59,416 nucleotides of DNA, from contig NZ_LVEN01000023.1 in assembly GCF_001686925.1 (NCBI RefSeq), positions 1-59,416 on the forward strand, given 5' to 3'. Positions 33,734-42,110 of this stretch are shown piece after piece; within the stretch, counting starts at the first letter, position 1, and every line of letters begins with the position of its first letter. Both the position numbers and the translations under genes were made by a program. Below the pieces are notes generated by a model. The model searched no databases, was not told the origin of the DNA, and saw only the letters and a program-made list of their open reading frames with translations. Source of the DNA: Flavobacterium piscis (GTDB taxonomy: Bacteria > Bacteroidota > Bacteroidia > Flavobacteriales > Flavobacteriaceae).

Positions 33734-35524
33734 TTAAGATTTTTTGCTTTCTTTTTCTATTCTTCTAAAATCTTTTTCATGCTCTTTCATGTTTTTCTCA
33801 TACACTTTCATGTCTTTTTCAAATTGCTCCATCTTTTTTTCAAATTCAGCTCCAAATTGCTTTTCGATAATGGCGCTATATTTGTCCATTTCTACTTCAA
33901 ATTTTCCCATTGCAATTTCGAACTTTTCCATTTCTTTATCATATCCAAGTTCACGTTTTGCCATGATTCCCTCTACTTGTTTTTGATAAGCAGCCATTTG
34001 TGGTTCAATAACATTCATTTTTTTATTGAACTCCTCCATCTTTTTTTCGAAATTTTTCATAGCAACTTTATCCTCGGGATTTTTTGGTGCTACAGGAGGT
34101 TTTGGCAAGCTTGACATATTTGGTGGAGGCGGAATATTTAATTCTTTTGGCAATACAGGTGCTGTAGGAGCAATAGGTGCAATTGGTAATGACGCTGTTG
34201 ACGGTGGTGTAGGCGGAACTGGTGGAGCAGTCATTCCATGATCATTATACTGTCTAACTTCTGCAACGTAATTTCCATTAGCTATCGGGCTGTCAATATC
34301 ATCATCAGCAAATAAATTGATTTTCTTGGAACCGTTATCTTCCGTAGTAATTACAATACCGCAATTTTTAATTGCTTTATCTCCTTCTACCTGAAAATTT
34401 TGTGCTTCACCTGTTCCTTTTTTGATATCGACTTTAATAGCTATTAATTCGTTAGCTGAATTTCTTTTCACATCAGATATTACAACATCAACATTATGGT
34501 TTTGTTTTACTTTCTGTACTATTTCTTTTAATTCCTGATCTGTTGTTGATTTTTTAATCTTGTAAACATCTGTTTGATTTTCTTTCTCAGTAACTTCTTT
34601 TCGTTCTTTACGTTCTTTTTCTTGTGCGATTGTTTTAATTTGAAATAAAAGCACAAAAGCTACAAGTGCCGGAATAATAGCGTAATACTTCCAGTAATTT
34701 CGTTTTTTTGATTGATTTTTGTTTAACATGACAATTCGTTTTTTGATTAATGATTGATAAAAATGATTGGTAATGGCAACACAATTTTCGTGTGTTGTAA
34801 TTTTTAAAAGCGTGTATTGATACGCTTTTTTGTCGGATATTTTTTTGGCCGCTTCGCTATCTGCAATGAACTCAAGATTTTGCAGAATTGCTTTTTTATA
34901 CAACCAAATTATGGGATTGAACCAAAACAGTACGCAAAAAACTCTCGATATCAATACATCTACAGTATGATTTTGATCGCTGTGTACTTTTTCGTGTTCA
35001 ATAATATTCTCTAATTCTGATGGCGTAAACATTGATGAGTTGTAAACGATATAATCAAAATAAGAAAATGGAGCAATGTTTTCGTTAATATCTACAAATT
35101 TAAAATCAGCTTGTTGCTGTACTTTTTTACCTTTTAAAACTGTACTTAAACTATAAAAGTCAATGGCAAACTTTATTACTAAAGCTACAAAACCAATTAT
35201 GTAAATAGCCAGTAGTACGTAATTCCAATTGATATCAAATGATTCATTTTGAATATGGTGAGTAACCGGAAATTGAGTGTAATGCAAAGCAGGAACGGCG
35301 TTACTATTTTCAGTGACTATGAAATCTTCAACAGGAGCAGGCTCGATCCAGACCGTTTTCGTGTAAACCATAAAAGGTAAACCTACCGAAGTAATTAATC
35401 CGGCTAATAAAAAATATCTGCTGCTATTAAAAAATGTTTCTTTGCGCAATAAAAAGTAATAAGCAAAGTAAAACAAAACTAGCAATCCGCTGGATTTTGC
35501 GATATAAATGAAAAATGTTTCCAT
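33734..35524 (-). CDS. M56 (BlaR1-type) membrane metalloprotease with coiled-coil tail
   Basis: 596 residues. Three N-terminal helices (about 7-25, 36-54, 104-124) precede the M56 zinc site HEKVH with EFIADSEA as the third-ligand region. A fourth helix is at about 282-300 (IIPALVAFVLLFQIKTIA). By analogy with BlaR1 the protease domain would cleave the co-encoded BlaI. The usual penicillin-binding sensor is missing. Instead the periplasmic part has about 130 mixed residues, a proline-rich stretch (about 430-480, VPPTPP, PPPPN), and a Lys/Glu/Met-rich coiled coil to the end. It starts 5 bases after its BlaI gene. Confidence 0.85.
   Translation of the reverse strand: METFFIYIAKSSGLLVLFYFAYYFLLRKETFFNSSRYFLLAGLITSVGLPFMVYTKTVWIEPAPVEDFIVTENSNAVPALHYTQFPVTHHIQNESFDINWNYVLLAIYIIGFVALVIKFAIDFYSLSTVLKGKKVQQQADFKFVDINENIAPFSYFDYIVYNSSMFTPSELENIIEHEKVHSDQNHTVDVLISRVFCVLFWFNPIIWLYKKAILQNLEFIADSEAAKKISDKKAYQYTLLKITTHENCVAITNHFYQSLIKKRIVMLNKNQSKKRNYWKYYAIIPALVAFVLLFQIKTIAQEKERKERKEVTEKENQTDVYKIKKSTTDQELKEIVQKVKQNHNVDVVISDVKRNSANELIAIKVDIKKGTGEAQNFQVEGDKAIKNCGIVITTEDNGSKKINLFADDDIDSPIANGNYVAEVRQYNDHGMTAPPVPPTPPSTASLPIAPIAPTAPVLPKELNIPPPPNMSSLPKPPVAPKNPEDKVAMKNFEKKMEEFNKKMNVIEPQMAAYQKQVEGIMAKRELGYDKEMEKFEIAMGKFEVEMDKYSAIIEKQFGAEFEKKMEQFEKDMKVYEKNMKEHEKDFRRIEKESKKS
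34704..34831 (-). repeat. 128-base block shared by the two M56 genes (copy 1)
   Basis: 125 of 128 bases match 37163-37290. The block encodes the cytoplasmic loop between the zinc protease domain and the fourth helix (KKAYQYTLLKI, CVAITNHFYQ, KKRIVMLNKNQ), far more alike than the flanks. Confidence 0.85.
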
Positions 35525-35529
35525 AACGA

Positions 35530-35898
35530 TTATTGTACTTCTTGAGGAGTTTCTATCATAGCTAAGATTTCTCGTAATTCTGCTGCCGAAATTTTTTCTT
35601 CTTTAGCAAAAAAAGAAACCATATTTTTATAAGAGCTATTAAAATAGTTGTCTATCGCGGTATTCATATACTTTTTACCATATACTTCCAGCGTAATTAT
35701 TGGATAATACTGATGTGTATTGCCAAAAGCATTATGCCCTACAAAACCTTTTTCTTCAAGATTGCGTACAATTGTCGACAGCGTATTGTAATGCGGCTGA
35801 TCTTCAGTAATCTCTGCTTGTATTTCTTTTACGAAAGCTTTTTTTAGCTTCCATAAAATTTGCATGATTTCTTCTTCTTTATTGGTTAACTTTTGCAT
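35530..35898 (-). CDS. BlaI/MecI/CopY-family repressor (copy 2)
   Basis: 122 residues, a winged-helix repressor: LTNKEEEIMQILWKLKKAFV starts the DNA-binding domain, with HYNTLSTIVRNLEEKGFVG as helix-turn-helix and wing, and a C-terminal dimerisation helix (NYFNSSYKNMVSFFAKEEKI). It is identical to copy 1 at all but about nine positions (for example EVYGKKYMN versus EAYSKKYMK). The 31 bases between it and the preceding M56 gene hold no operator, so it depends on the promoter at 38337. It is probably inactivated by the M56 proteases when a signal arrives. Confidence 0.92.
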   Translation of the reverse strand: MQKLTNKEEEIMQILWKLKKAFVKEIQAEITEDQPHYNTLSTIVRNLEEKGFVGHNAFGNTHQYYPIITLEVYGKKYMNTAIDNYFNSSYKNMVSFFAKEEKISAAELREILAMIETPQEVQ

Positions 35899-35931
35899 GA
35901 TTAGCGAATTAAATTTTGAATAGCATCAGCA

Positions 35932-37944
35932 TTATTTTCTGGTTGTGATTACAATTACACCATCTTTTGCTTTCTCTCCGTATTTTGCGATAGCTTCAGT
36001 CCCCTTATAGATTTCCATTTTTTCAATGTCTAAAGAATTTAGATCATTCATACTTTTATCTTTAACGATTACGCCGTCAACAATGATTAATTGTTTCGCT
36101 TTCGCTTTTGTTTTTGTATCTGTAGTTGATGATGAGATACTGAAAGTATTAACGGTTGGATATCCTCTATACACCCTCTTTTCGCTTCCATCTTTGTCTG
36201 TTGGATTTTTTGTAGTGATCTCTATCACACCATTTTTTCCATCAGAACCATATTTTTCGGTTGCATGTTGTCCTTTTAAAACATTCATACTGCCAATCTT
36301 TTTAGGATCAACATCATTCATGTCAAAATCAGAACTGGTAAGTTTACCGTTAATAAAAACAATAGGTTTTTCCTGTTGACCTGAAAATGTTATAACAGTA
36401 TTTGTTTTAGAATCACTATTACTTGTAATCGTTTTGGTAGTGATTCCAATTGTATTTCCTTCCGTATTTACATCGACACTTTCAATTGTGTTTTGATCCA
36501 GATGAGACAATTCTTTTTGGTCTGATTTTACACCATTAATATAAACTTCTTTGTCACTTATTTTAAGTGGTTTAGTAAGATGTTTGGTGATGATTTTAAT
36601 AGTTGATTTACCGGATTTTTTTGAAACATCCATGCTTTCAATTTCCTTAGAATCTAATTTCGCCAATTCTTCTTCAGTTGCTTTTGAACCATTAATAAAA
36701 ATTTCTTTTTCTCCGGCTAGTGCTGAATTGTTTAGAGCTTGTATATTCTCATTGGTAATCGAAGTTTCATCAGTTTTAAAATCGACTGTTAACTTTCCGT
36801 TTTCAAGCGTAGAGATAATGATAGCAAAAGCTTTGATGGCATTATTGCCTTCTATTGTCATTTGCTTGGCAATTTCGTTTCCTTTTTTTAATTCAACTGT
36901 AATTGCAATCAGCTCATTTTTGGAGTTTCTTTCTAAATTTGAAAAAGAAGCTGTAATATCAAAACTCTCTTTAAGCGTTTTTACTTTTTGATTAAATTCC
37001 TCATCTGTTGTTGTTTTTGTTATTTTAAAAACATCAATTCCTTCATTATTGTTATTTGCAGTTACAATTTGAGGTTTTTCGTGTGCAATAGTTTCAACTT
37101 GAAATAAAAGAACAAAAGCAACAAGTGCAGGAACAACAACGCAAAATTTCCAGGAATTTCTTTTTTTTGATTGATTTTTGTTTAACATAACGATTCGTTT
37201 TTTGATTAATGATTGATAAAAATGATTGGTGATGGCAACACAATTTTCGTGTGTTGTAATTTTTAAAAGCGTGTATTGATACGCTTTTTTATCGATTATT
37301 TTTTGAGCAGCTACTTTATCGGCAATAAATTCAAGATTTTGGGTAATTGCTTTTTTGTAAAGCCAGATAATTGGATTAAACCAAAAAAGAATACAAAATG
37401 CTCTTGCAACCAGAACATCTACAGTATGATTTTGCGAACTGTGCACTTTTTCATGTTCAATGATATTCTCTAATTCAACAGCCGTGTACATTGATGAATT
37501 GTAAACGATATAATCAAAATAAGAGAATGGAGCGATATTATCTGTAGTATCAATAAATTTAAAGTCAGCCTGCCTGTATATTTTTTTTCCTTTTAAAACA
37601 GAATTTAAGTTTCTAAAGTCAAGCAAAAATTTCAATATAAAAATAAGAAGACCAATGCTGTAGATCGCAATTAAGAGATGATTCCAATTGATCTCAAAAG
37701 ATTCCTCTATTGGCTGAATAGTATTAATTTGTGCAAGATTAAAATTTATCGCAGGCTCAGGATCTATCCAGATAATTTTGGTATAAACGATAAGCGGCAA
37801 AAGCACTGATGTAAATAACCCAGCCAATAAAAACCATCTGTTACTATTAAAAAAAGTTTCTTTGCGCAGTAAAAAATGATAAGCGCAATAAAACAAAACT
37901 AATAGTCCACCGGATTTTGCGATAAATATTAAAAATGCTTCCAT
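35932..37944 (-). CDS. M56 (BlaR1-type) membrane metalloprotease with four plug-like repeats
   Basis: 670 residues. The N-terminal half matches the paralogue at 33734-35524: three helices, HEKVH with EFIADKVAA, and a fourth helix near 274-292. The periplasmic half differs. Four repeats (about 405-665) run from a (V/I)(F/Y)ING or IVDG strand to an (I/V)(I/G)(I/E)ITT(K/R) strand. The last two include HATEKYGSDGKNGVIEITTK and AIAKYGEKAKDGVIVITTR, which strongly resemble the TonB-dependent receptor plug motif. The repeats may bind an outer-membrane partner or act as signal sensor. It starts 5 bases after its BlaI gene. Confidence 0.85.
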   Translation of the reverse strand: MEAFLIFIAKSGGLLVLFYCAYHFLLRKETFFNSNRWFLLAGLFTSVLLPLIVYTKIIWIDPEPAINFNLAQINTIQPIEESFEINWNHLLIAIYSIGLLIFILKFLLDFRNLNSVLKGKKIYRQADFKFIDTTDNIAPFSYFDYIVYNSSMYTAVELENIIEHEKVHSSQNHTVDVLVARAFCILFWFNPIIWLYKKAITQNLEFIADKVAAQKIIDKKAYQYTLLKITTHENCVAITNHFYQSLIKKRIVMLNKNQSKKRNSWKFCVVVPALVAFVLLFQVETIAHEKPQIVTANNNNEGIDVFKITKTTTDEEFNQKVKTLKESFDITASFSNLERNSKNELIAITVELKKGNEIAKQMTIEGNNAIKAFAIIISTLENGKLTVDFKTDETSITNENIQALNNSALAGEKEIFINGSKATEEELAKLDSKEIESMDVSKKSGKSTIKIITKHLTKPLKISDKEVYINGVKSDQKELSHLDQNTIESVDVNTEGNTIGITTKTITSNSDSKTNTVITFSGQQEKPIVFINGKLTSSDFDMNDVDPKKIGSMNVLKGQHATEKYGSDGKNGVIEITTKNPTDKDGSEKRVYRGYPTVNTFSISSSTTDTKTKAKAKQLIIVDGVIVKDKSMNDLNSLDIEKMEIYKGTEAIAKYGEKAKDGVIVITTRK
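37163..37290 (-). repeat. 128-base block shared by the two M56 genes (copy 2)
   Basis: Partner of 34704-34831, with three mismatches. See that entry. Confidence 0.85.
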
Positions 37945-37949
37945 AGTGA

Positions 37950-38318
37950 CTATTTTTCTTCTTTTGGAGTTTCAATCATAGCTAAGATTTCACGTAATTC
38001 TGCTGCCGAAATTTTTTCTTCTTTGGCAAAAAATGAAACCATATTTTTATACGAACTATTAAAATAGTTGTCGATTGCAGTCTTCATATATTTTTTGCTA
38101 TACGCTTCTAAAGTAACGATTGGATAATATTGATGTGTATTTCCAAAAGCATTATGACCTACAAAACCTTTCTCTTCAAGATTACGCACAATTGTCGATA
38201 GCGTATTGTAATGTGGTTGATCCTCAGTAATCTCTGCCTGTATTTCTTTTACGAATGCTTTTTTAAGTTTCCATAAAATTTGCATGATTTCCTCTTCCTT
38301 GTTGGTTAACTTTTGCAT
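37950..38318 (-). CDS. BlaI/MecI/CopY-family repressor (copy 1)
   Basis: First gene of the five-gene operon; 122 residues with the same winged-helix and dimerisation parts as copy 2. Two dyads lie just upstream over the promoter (38345-38380), so it is expected to repress its own operon, as BlaI does with bla genes. Gene order repressor then membrane protease, with 5-base gaps, is repeated exactly in the second cassette. Confidence 0.93.
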   Translation of the reverse strand: MQKLTNKEEEIMQILWKLKKAFVKEIQAEITEDQPHYNTLSTIVRNLEEKGFVGHNAFGNTHQYYPIVTLEAYSKKYMKTAIDNYFNSSYKNMVSFFAKEEKISAAELREILAMIETPKEEK

Positions 38319-38336
38319 GTTTTTTAATTTTAATTC

Positions 38337-38366
38337 AAACCTACAACTATTTTTTTAGTTACACAA
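38337..38366 (-). promoter_or_regulatory. Promoter of the BlaI/M56 operon
   Basis: On the minus strand TTG (38366-38364) and TAGGTTTG (38344-38337) are separated by 19 bases, fitting the Bacteroidota minus-33/minus-7 pattern, 18 bases upstream of the first BlaI ATG. Confidence 0.6.
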
Positions 38367-38380
38367 CTATAAAAATAGTT
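38345..38380. promoter_or_regulatory. Twin dyad operators, probable BlaI sites
   Basis: AACTATTTTTTTAGTT (38345-38360) and AACTATAAAAATAGTT (38365-38380) are two inverted repeats with half-site AACTA, centres exactly 20 bases (two helical turns) apart. A further half-site AACTAA follows at 38385. The first fills the gap between minus-33 and minus-7 and the second covers minus-33, so bound repressor would block the promoter. Confidence 0.65.
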
Positions 38381-38390
38381 ATTTAACTAA

Positions 38391-38666
38391 AATTTACGTT
38401 TGAACAGATTTTGAACATGAAAACAGGCTATTTCTTAAGGTGAAAAATAAAGAGAGATTTAACCGCAAAGTGCGCAAAGTTTTTATATGTACGATTTTAT
38501 ATAAACGTAAAGTTCGCAAAGCTTATGTTGAAATAGCTTTGCGAACTTTTTTTTAAACAAACTCAGGATCTTAAACTTAGCGAACTTTGTGTAGATCCTT
38601 GCTCCCGATAGCTATCGGGATTGCGGTAAAATTTGCCAGATAAATGTAAACCAGTAAAATAGAATC
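38391..38666. repeat. Gene-free stretch with CTTTGCG repeats and a GATAGCTATC palindrome
   Basis: Together with 38319-38390 this makes a 348-base gap. Repeat words AACCGCAAAGTGCGCAAAG, AAAGTTCGCAAAGC, AGCTTTGCGAACTTT and AGCGAACTTTGTGTAG occur at about 38461-38593; AGTTCGCAAAGCT pairs with AGCTTTGCGAACT around a short loop and is followed by T. TCCCGATAGCTATCGGGA at 38603-38620 is a perfect 18-base palindrome, also present in element C. No gene seen. Confidence 0.55.
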
Positions 38667-39884
38667 TTAAGAAACCTTTTCTCTTAGCAAAGCCTTCCTA
38701 ATCCATAAGCAACAAAGCGTTGCAATAACTCCAATAGAAGCCATAAACAGCCAGTTGATTTGGTAACCTAATCTCGAAATAATTTCAAAACCAACTTTAG
38801 AGCTAATAATATGAGCCAAACTAAAACTCATGGTATATAATGCCATATAGCGGCCTTCCTGACCACGGGGAGCGCGGCTTAAAGCGAAAGCATTCGAAAA
38901 CGGAAAGGTCAAAATTTCCCCAATCGAAATGCAGATCATGCTAATTACAAGCATTCCAGCCCAAACATTAATTAATAATAAAAAGAAACTTGATGCCATT
39001 ATGAACGATCCCAGAATAATAATCCTGATTTTTGCAAATCCTTTTCTCTCCATAAAACCAACAGTTGGCATTTCCAGAGCAAAGATTAAAAGCCCGTTTA
39101 ATGTCATTAATAATCCGGTTTGAAATTCGCTTAAACCAAATTTTTCATTATGATATAAAGGTAAAGTGGTAAAAAGCTGAAAGAAAATCATAGCCGTTAC
39201 AAAACTTACAAATAAGAAAACCCAAAAGATTTTATCATGAAAAACAGACTTTATCTCTGCTGCACTCTCCGTCTTATCTTCATGAACCACTTTTTTCTTT
39301 TCCTTAACCAATAAAGCAAAAATCGAAATCGAAATAATACAAGATGCACCATCAATCCAGAATAAACCGGAATATCCAATTCCCATAATAATCAAACCTC
39401 CTAAAGCAGGACCGGCAGCAAAACCTAAATTTACTGCTAAACGAACTAAAGTCAAGGCTCTTGTTCTGTTTTCTGGTTTGGCATAAGCGCCCAACGAAAC
39501 AAACATGGCCGGACGAAACATATCTGCAATAGTCATTAAAACAAACATTGCGATGCACAATGCCCAAAATGTGGTAATATATTGTATAAAGAAAAGGGAA
39601 ACACCGCTGGTAAACAAACTAAAAATCATGATTTTGTAAAAACCAATTTTATCAGATAATTTTCCTCCCAGCCAGGAACCTAGCATCGATCCTAAACCAA
39701 AAGCCACCATAATCCAGCCGACTTGATTATAAGTAAACTGAAGATCTTCCTTTAAATATTTTGATAAAAAAGGAAGCACCATTGTTCCGGCACGATTTAT
39801 AAAAGTGACAATTGTAAGTATCCAAATTTCTCTTGAAAATCCTTTAAAGTTATTGATGTAGTGGTTAAAAGCGGTCTTGAGCAT
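38667..39884 (-). CDS. MFS transporter
   Basis: An inner-membrane protein with about 12 helices. I start it at the ATG at 39884 (405 residues, MLKTAFNHYINNFKGFSREI). An in-frame upstream non-ATG start would add 29 residues reading through the probable promoter (TAACTTTG at 39912-39905). The loop after helix 2 has the MFS motif GSWLGGKLSDKIGFYK, and helix 5 has the VNLGFAAGPALGG pattern seen in drug-efflux-type MFS members. The substrate is unknown. It is divergent from the DUF1684 gene. Confidence 0.85.
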   Translation of the reverse strand: MLKTAFNHYINNFKGFSREIWILTIVTFINRAGTMVLPFLSKYLKEDLQFTYNQVGWIMVAFGLGSMLGSWLGGKLSDKIGFYKIMIFSLFTSGVSLFFIQYITTFWALCIAMFVLMTIADMFRPAMFVSLGAYAKPENRTRALTLVRLAVNLGFAAGPALGGLIIMGIGYSGLFWIDGASCIISISIFALLVKEKKKVVHEDKTESAAEIKSVFHDKIFWVFLFVSFVTAMIFFQLFTTLPLYHNEKFGLSEFQTGLLMTLNGLLIFALEMPTVGFMERKGFAKIRIIILGSFIMASSFFLLLINVWAGMLVISMICISIGEILTFPFSNAFALSRAPRGQEGRYMALYTMSFSLAHIISSKVGFEIISRLGYQINWLFMASIGVIATLCCLWIRKALLREKVS

Positions 39885-39935
39885 TATAAATAAGTTATTT
39901 GCAACAAAGTTACAAAACTTTGTAGGGATCAGCGG

Positions 39936-39966
39936 TTGCTGCTTTGTTACTTTTAAACTATTTTTG
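39936..39966 (+). promoter_or_regulatory. Promoter of the DUF1684-TatD unit
   Basis: TTG (39936-39938), 20 bases, TATTTTTG (39959-39966), ending 15 bases before the ATG at 39982. Confidence 0.5.
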
Positions 39967-39981
39967 CTCAAAATTTAAAAG

Positions 39982-40581
39982 ATGAAAAACGGTATTGCTT
40001 TTTTAATATTACTGATTGTAAATTTCTGTTTTGGCCAAAATAAATTTGATCAAAAAGAAGCTGAAAAATTTCAGAAGACGATTAATGCCGAATATGCTGA
40101 TCCTAAAACAAGTCCGTTGATGGAAGAAGATTTAAAAACGTTTAAGACTTTAGATTTTTATCCTGTAAACAGCAACTATTTTGTGAATGCAAAATTTGAA
40201 AAAGCACAAAACGAAAAAGTTTTCGAAATGAAAACTACAGGGACAAGAACCCCGAAATATATTAAATACGGAACTTTATATTTTACGATAGACGGAGTTG
40301 CACTTAAACTTAATGTATACAGAAATATAGAACTTTCAAAAACGGCAGCATATAAAGATCATTTATTTTTGCCTTTTTCAGATTTAACATCAGGAAAAGG
40401 AAGTTATATAGGAGGAAGGTATATCGACTTGAAAATTCCGAAAGGAAATACAATTGCAGTCGATTTTAATCAGGCATACAATCCTTATTGCGCGTATAAT
40501 CACAAATATTCTTGTCCGCTTGTTCCTTTGGAAAATGATTTGAATGTGGAAATAAAAGCCGGAGTTAAAACATTTCATTAA
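39982..40581 (+). CDS. DUF1684 domain protein, secreted
   Basis: 199 residues with a signal peptide (about 1-18, ending CFGQ). The family motif region is clear: KYIKYGTLYFTIDGVALKLN, then LFLPFSDLTSGKGSYIGGRY and YNPYCAYNHKYSCPLVP near the C-terminus, where two Cys in PYCAYNHKYSCPLP-like context are conserved. The function of DUF1684 is not known. Its stop codon overlaps the start of the TatD-family gene by one base, so the two are translationally coupled. Confidence 0.85.
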   Translation: MKNGIAFLILLIVNFCFGQNKFDQKEAEKFQKTINAEYADPKTSPLMEEDLKTFKTLDFYPVNSNYFVNAKFEKAQNEKVFEMKTTGTRTPKYIKYGTLYFTIDGVALKLNVYRNIELSKTAAYKDHLFLPFSDLTSGKGSYIGGRYIDLKIPKGNTIAVDFNQAYNPYCAYNHKYSCPLVPLENDLNVEIKAGVKTFH

Positions 40582-41252
40582 TGGAATTCTTTAATTTTCA
40601 TACTCATCAATTTACGAATCAATCCAATGTATTGGAGATGGTCAATCAATATCCAAATGAGTTTGATGAATCGATTCCGTTTTATTCTATCGGGATTCAT
40701 CCATGGTATATTAAAGAAGATCGAATTGATGAAGATTTACGCATTATTGAAGAAAAATTACAGACTCAAAATTGTCTGGCGATTGGAGAATGTGGTTTAG
40801 ACAAACGAATTGAAGTTCCGTTTGAGCAGCAAATTTTGGTTTTCGAAAAACAATTGGCTTTGTCCGAAAAATATAAAAAACCGGTTGTGATACATTGCGT
40901 AGCCGCTTTTCAGGAAGTAATTGCGATTAAAAAGAAAATGAAAATATCGGTTCCGATGATTATTCATGGTTTTTCGAAAAATAGTCAAATCGCCAGTCAG
41001 CTGATTACGGCAGGATTTTATCTTTCATTTGGAAAATATTTACTGAGAAATCCAGATTTAAAATCTGTTTTTGAAAATATTCCGAACGATCGTTTCTTTT
41101 TGGAAACCGATACAATCGAAGAAGGAATTCAACAGGTTTACGCTATAGCAGCAGAATATAAAAATATAACAATCACAGAATTGCAAAAGGTTATCTCAAG
41201 CAATTTTAATAATGTTTTTCAGGACAACAACCTGAAACTTGAAACAATTTAA
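40581..41252 (+). CDS. TatD-family metal-dependent hydrolase
   Basis: 223 residues. Putative metal ligands are His7 and His9 in NFHTHQ, Glu70 in AIGECGLD, His105 in VIHCVA, His129 in IIHGFS and Asp177 in LETDTIE. The family has DNase and related hydrolase activities; the substrate here is unproven. At 223 residues it is shorter than TatD (about 260). It overlaps the DUF1684 gene and precedes tcdA by 24 bases, giving a probable three-gene operon. Confidence 0.87.
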   Translation: MEFFNFHTHQFTNQSNVLEMVNQYPNEFDESIPFYSIGIHPWYIKEDRIDEDLRIIEEKLQTQNCLAIGECGLDKRIEVPFEQQILVFEKQLALSEKYKKPVVIHCVAAFQEVIAIKKKMKISVPMIIHGFSKNSQIASQLITAGFYLSFGKYLLRNPDLKSVFENIPNDRFFLETDTIEEGIQQVYAIAAEYKNITITELQKVISSNFNNVFQDNNLKLETI

Positions 41253-41276
41253 ACTAAAAAAACAATAATTTAGGAT

Positions 41277-41993
41277 ATGGCAGAGTGGACAGAAAGAGCC
41301 GAGCTTTTATTTACAAAAGAGGGATTACAAAATTTACAAAACGCCAATGTTTTGGTGGTGGGTTTAGGAGGAGTTGGATCATTTGCAGCTGAATTTTTGG
41401 CAAGAGCAGGAGTAGGGAATATGACAATTGTAGACGGGGATGTAGTAGATATTACAAACATCAACAGACAATTGCCTGCTTTACATTCTACTGTTGGACA
41501 ACCTAAAATTACAATCGTAGGAGATCGTTTGATGGATATTAATCCTGAATTGAAACTTACGCGTATACAGGAATTTTTATCCCCTGAAAGAGCTTTTGAG
41601 ATCGTTTCTCCAGAGTTTGATTATGTTTTGGATTGTATCGACAGCATTACGCCAAAATTGAACCTGATTATTGCAGCGAAACGAAAGAGAGTAAAAATCA
41701 TAAGCAGTATGGGCGCAGGCGGGAAAATGCTGGCCTCCAAAGTAAAAGTGACTGATATTTCAAAAACCATCAACTGCTACTTTTCTAAAACCATTAGAAG
41801 ACGTCTTAAAGCAGAGAAAATAAATAAACTAAAAGTAGTTTTCTCCTCTGAAATTCAAGATGAAAAAAGCTTAAAATTAACCGACGGAAAAAATTTCAAG
41901 AAATCTTTTTACGGAACCAATAGTTATATGCCAGGTTTATTTGGTCTATACGTTGCCGAAACTGTGATTAGATATTTGCTTAAAAAAGAGTAA
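41277..41993 (+). CDS. tcdA: tRNA threonylcarbamoyladenosine dehydratase
   Basis: An E1-like/ThiF-fold enzyme of 238 residues that cyclises t6A37 in tRNA using ATP. The nucleotide-binding GLGGVGSFAAEFLARAGV is at about 29-46, with DGDVVDITNINRQLPALHST and the adenylation-associated DCIDSITPKLNLI following. SSMGAGGKMLASKVKVTDIS is typical of the TcdA/CsdL group. The length fits the shorter Bacteroidota members. It is followed by a CTAAG-rich repeat that may act as a terminator. Confidence 0.92.
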   Translation: MAEWTERAELLFTKEGLQNLQNANVLVVGLGGVGSFAAEFLARAGVGNMTIVDGDVVDITNINRQLPALHSTVGQPKITIVGDRLMDINPELKLTRIQEFLSPERAFEIVSPEFDYVLDCIDSITPKLNLIIAAKRKRVKIISSMGAGGKMLASKVKVTDISKTINCYFSKTIRRRLKAEKINKLKVVFSSEIQDEKSLKLTDGKNFKKSFYGTNSYMPGLFGLYVAETVIRYLLKKE

Positions 41994-41995
41994 CG

Positions 41996-42108
41996 AAGAT
42001 ACTAAGAGACTAAGGTTCTAAGTTGCTAAGTTTTAAAATCAAAAAAAACTTAGAGCCTAAGTATCTCAGAACCTTAGTACCTTAAAAAAAAACTTAGTAA
42101 CTTTAAAA
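41996..42108. repeat. CTAAG/CTTAG repeat, imperfect inverted repeat
   Basis: The first half has ACTAAG, CTAAGG, CTAAGTTGCTAAG; the second half has ACTTAGAGCCTAAG, CTCAGAACCTTAG, CTTAGTAA. The halves pair imperfectly around a T/A-rich loop and lie between tcdA and the HAD gene. Probably a transcription end combined with repeat expansion. Confidence 0.5.
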
Positions 42109-42110
42109 GA

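Noticed and set aside
36551..36991. Open frame of 146 codons on the plus strand, antisense to the M56 gene
   Set aside because: It lies wholly inside the well-supported minus-strand M56 gene and its protein has no recognisable pattern; compositional shadow.
38667..39971. Longer start for the MFS transporter at 39971
   Set aside because: The extra 29 residues are not conserved-looking, cross the probable promoter TAACTTTG, and require a non-ATG start; ATG at 39884 is preferred.
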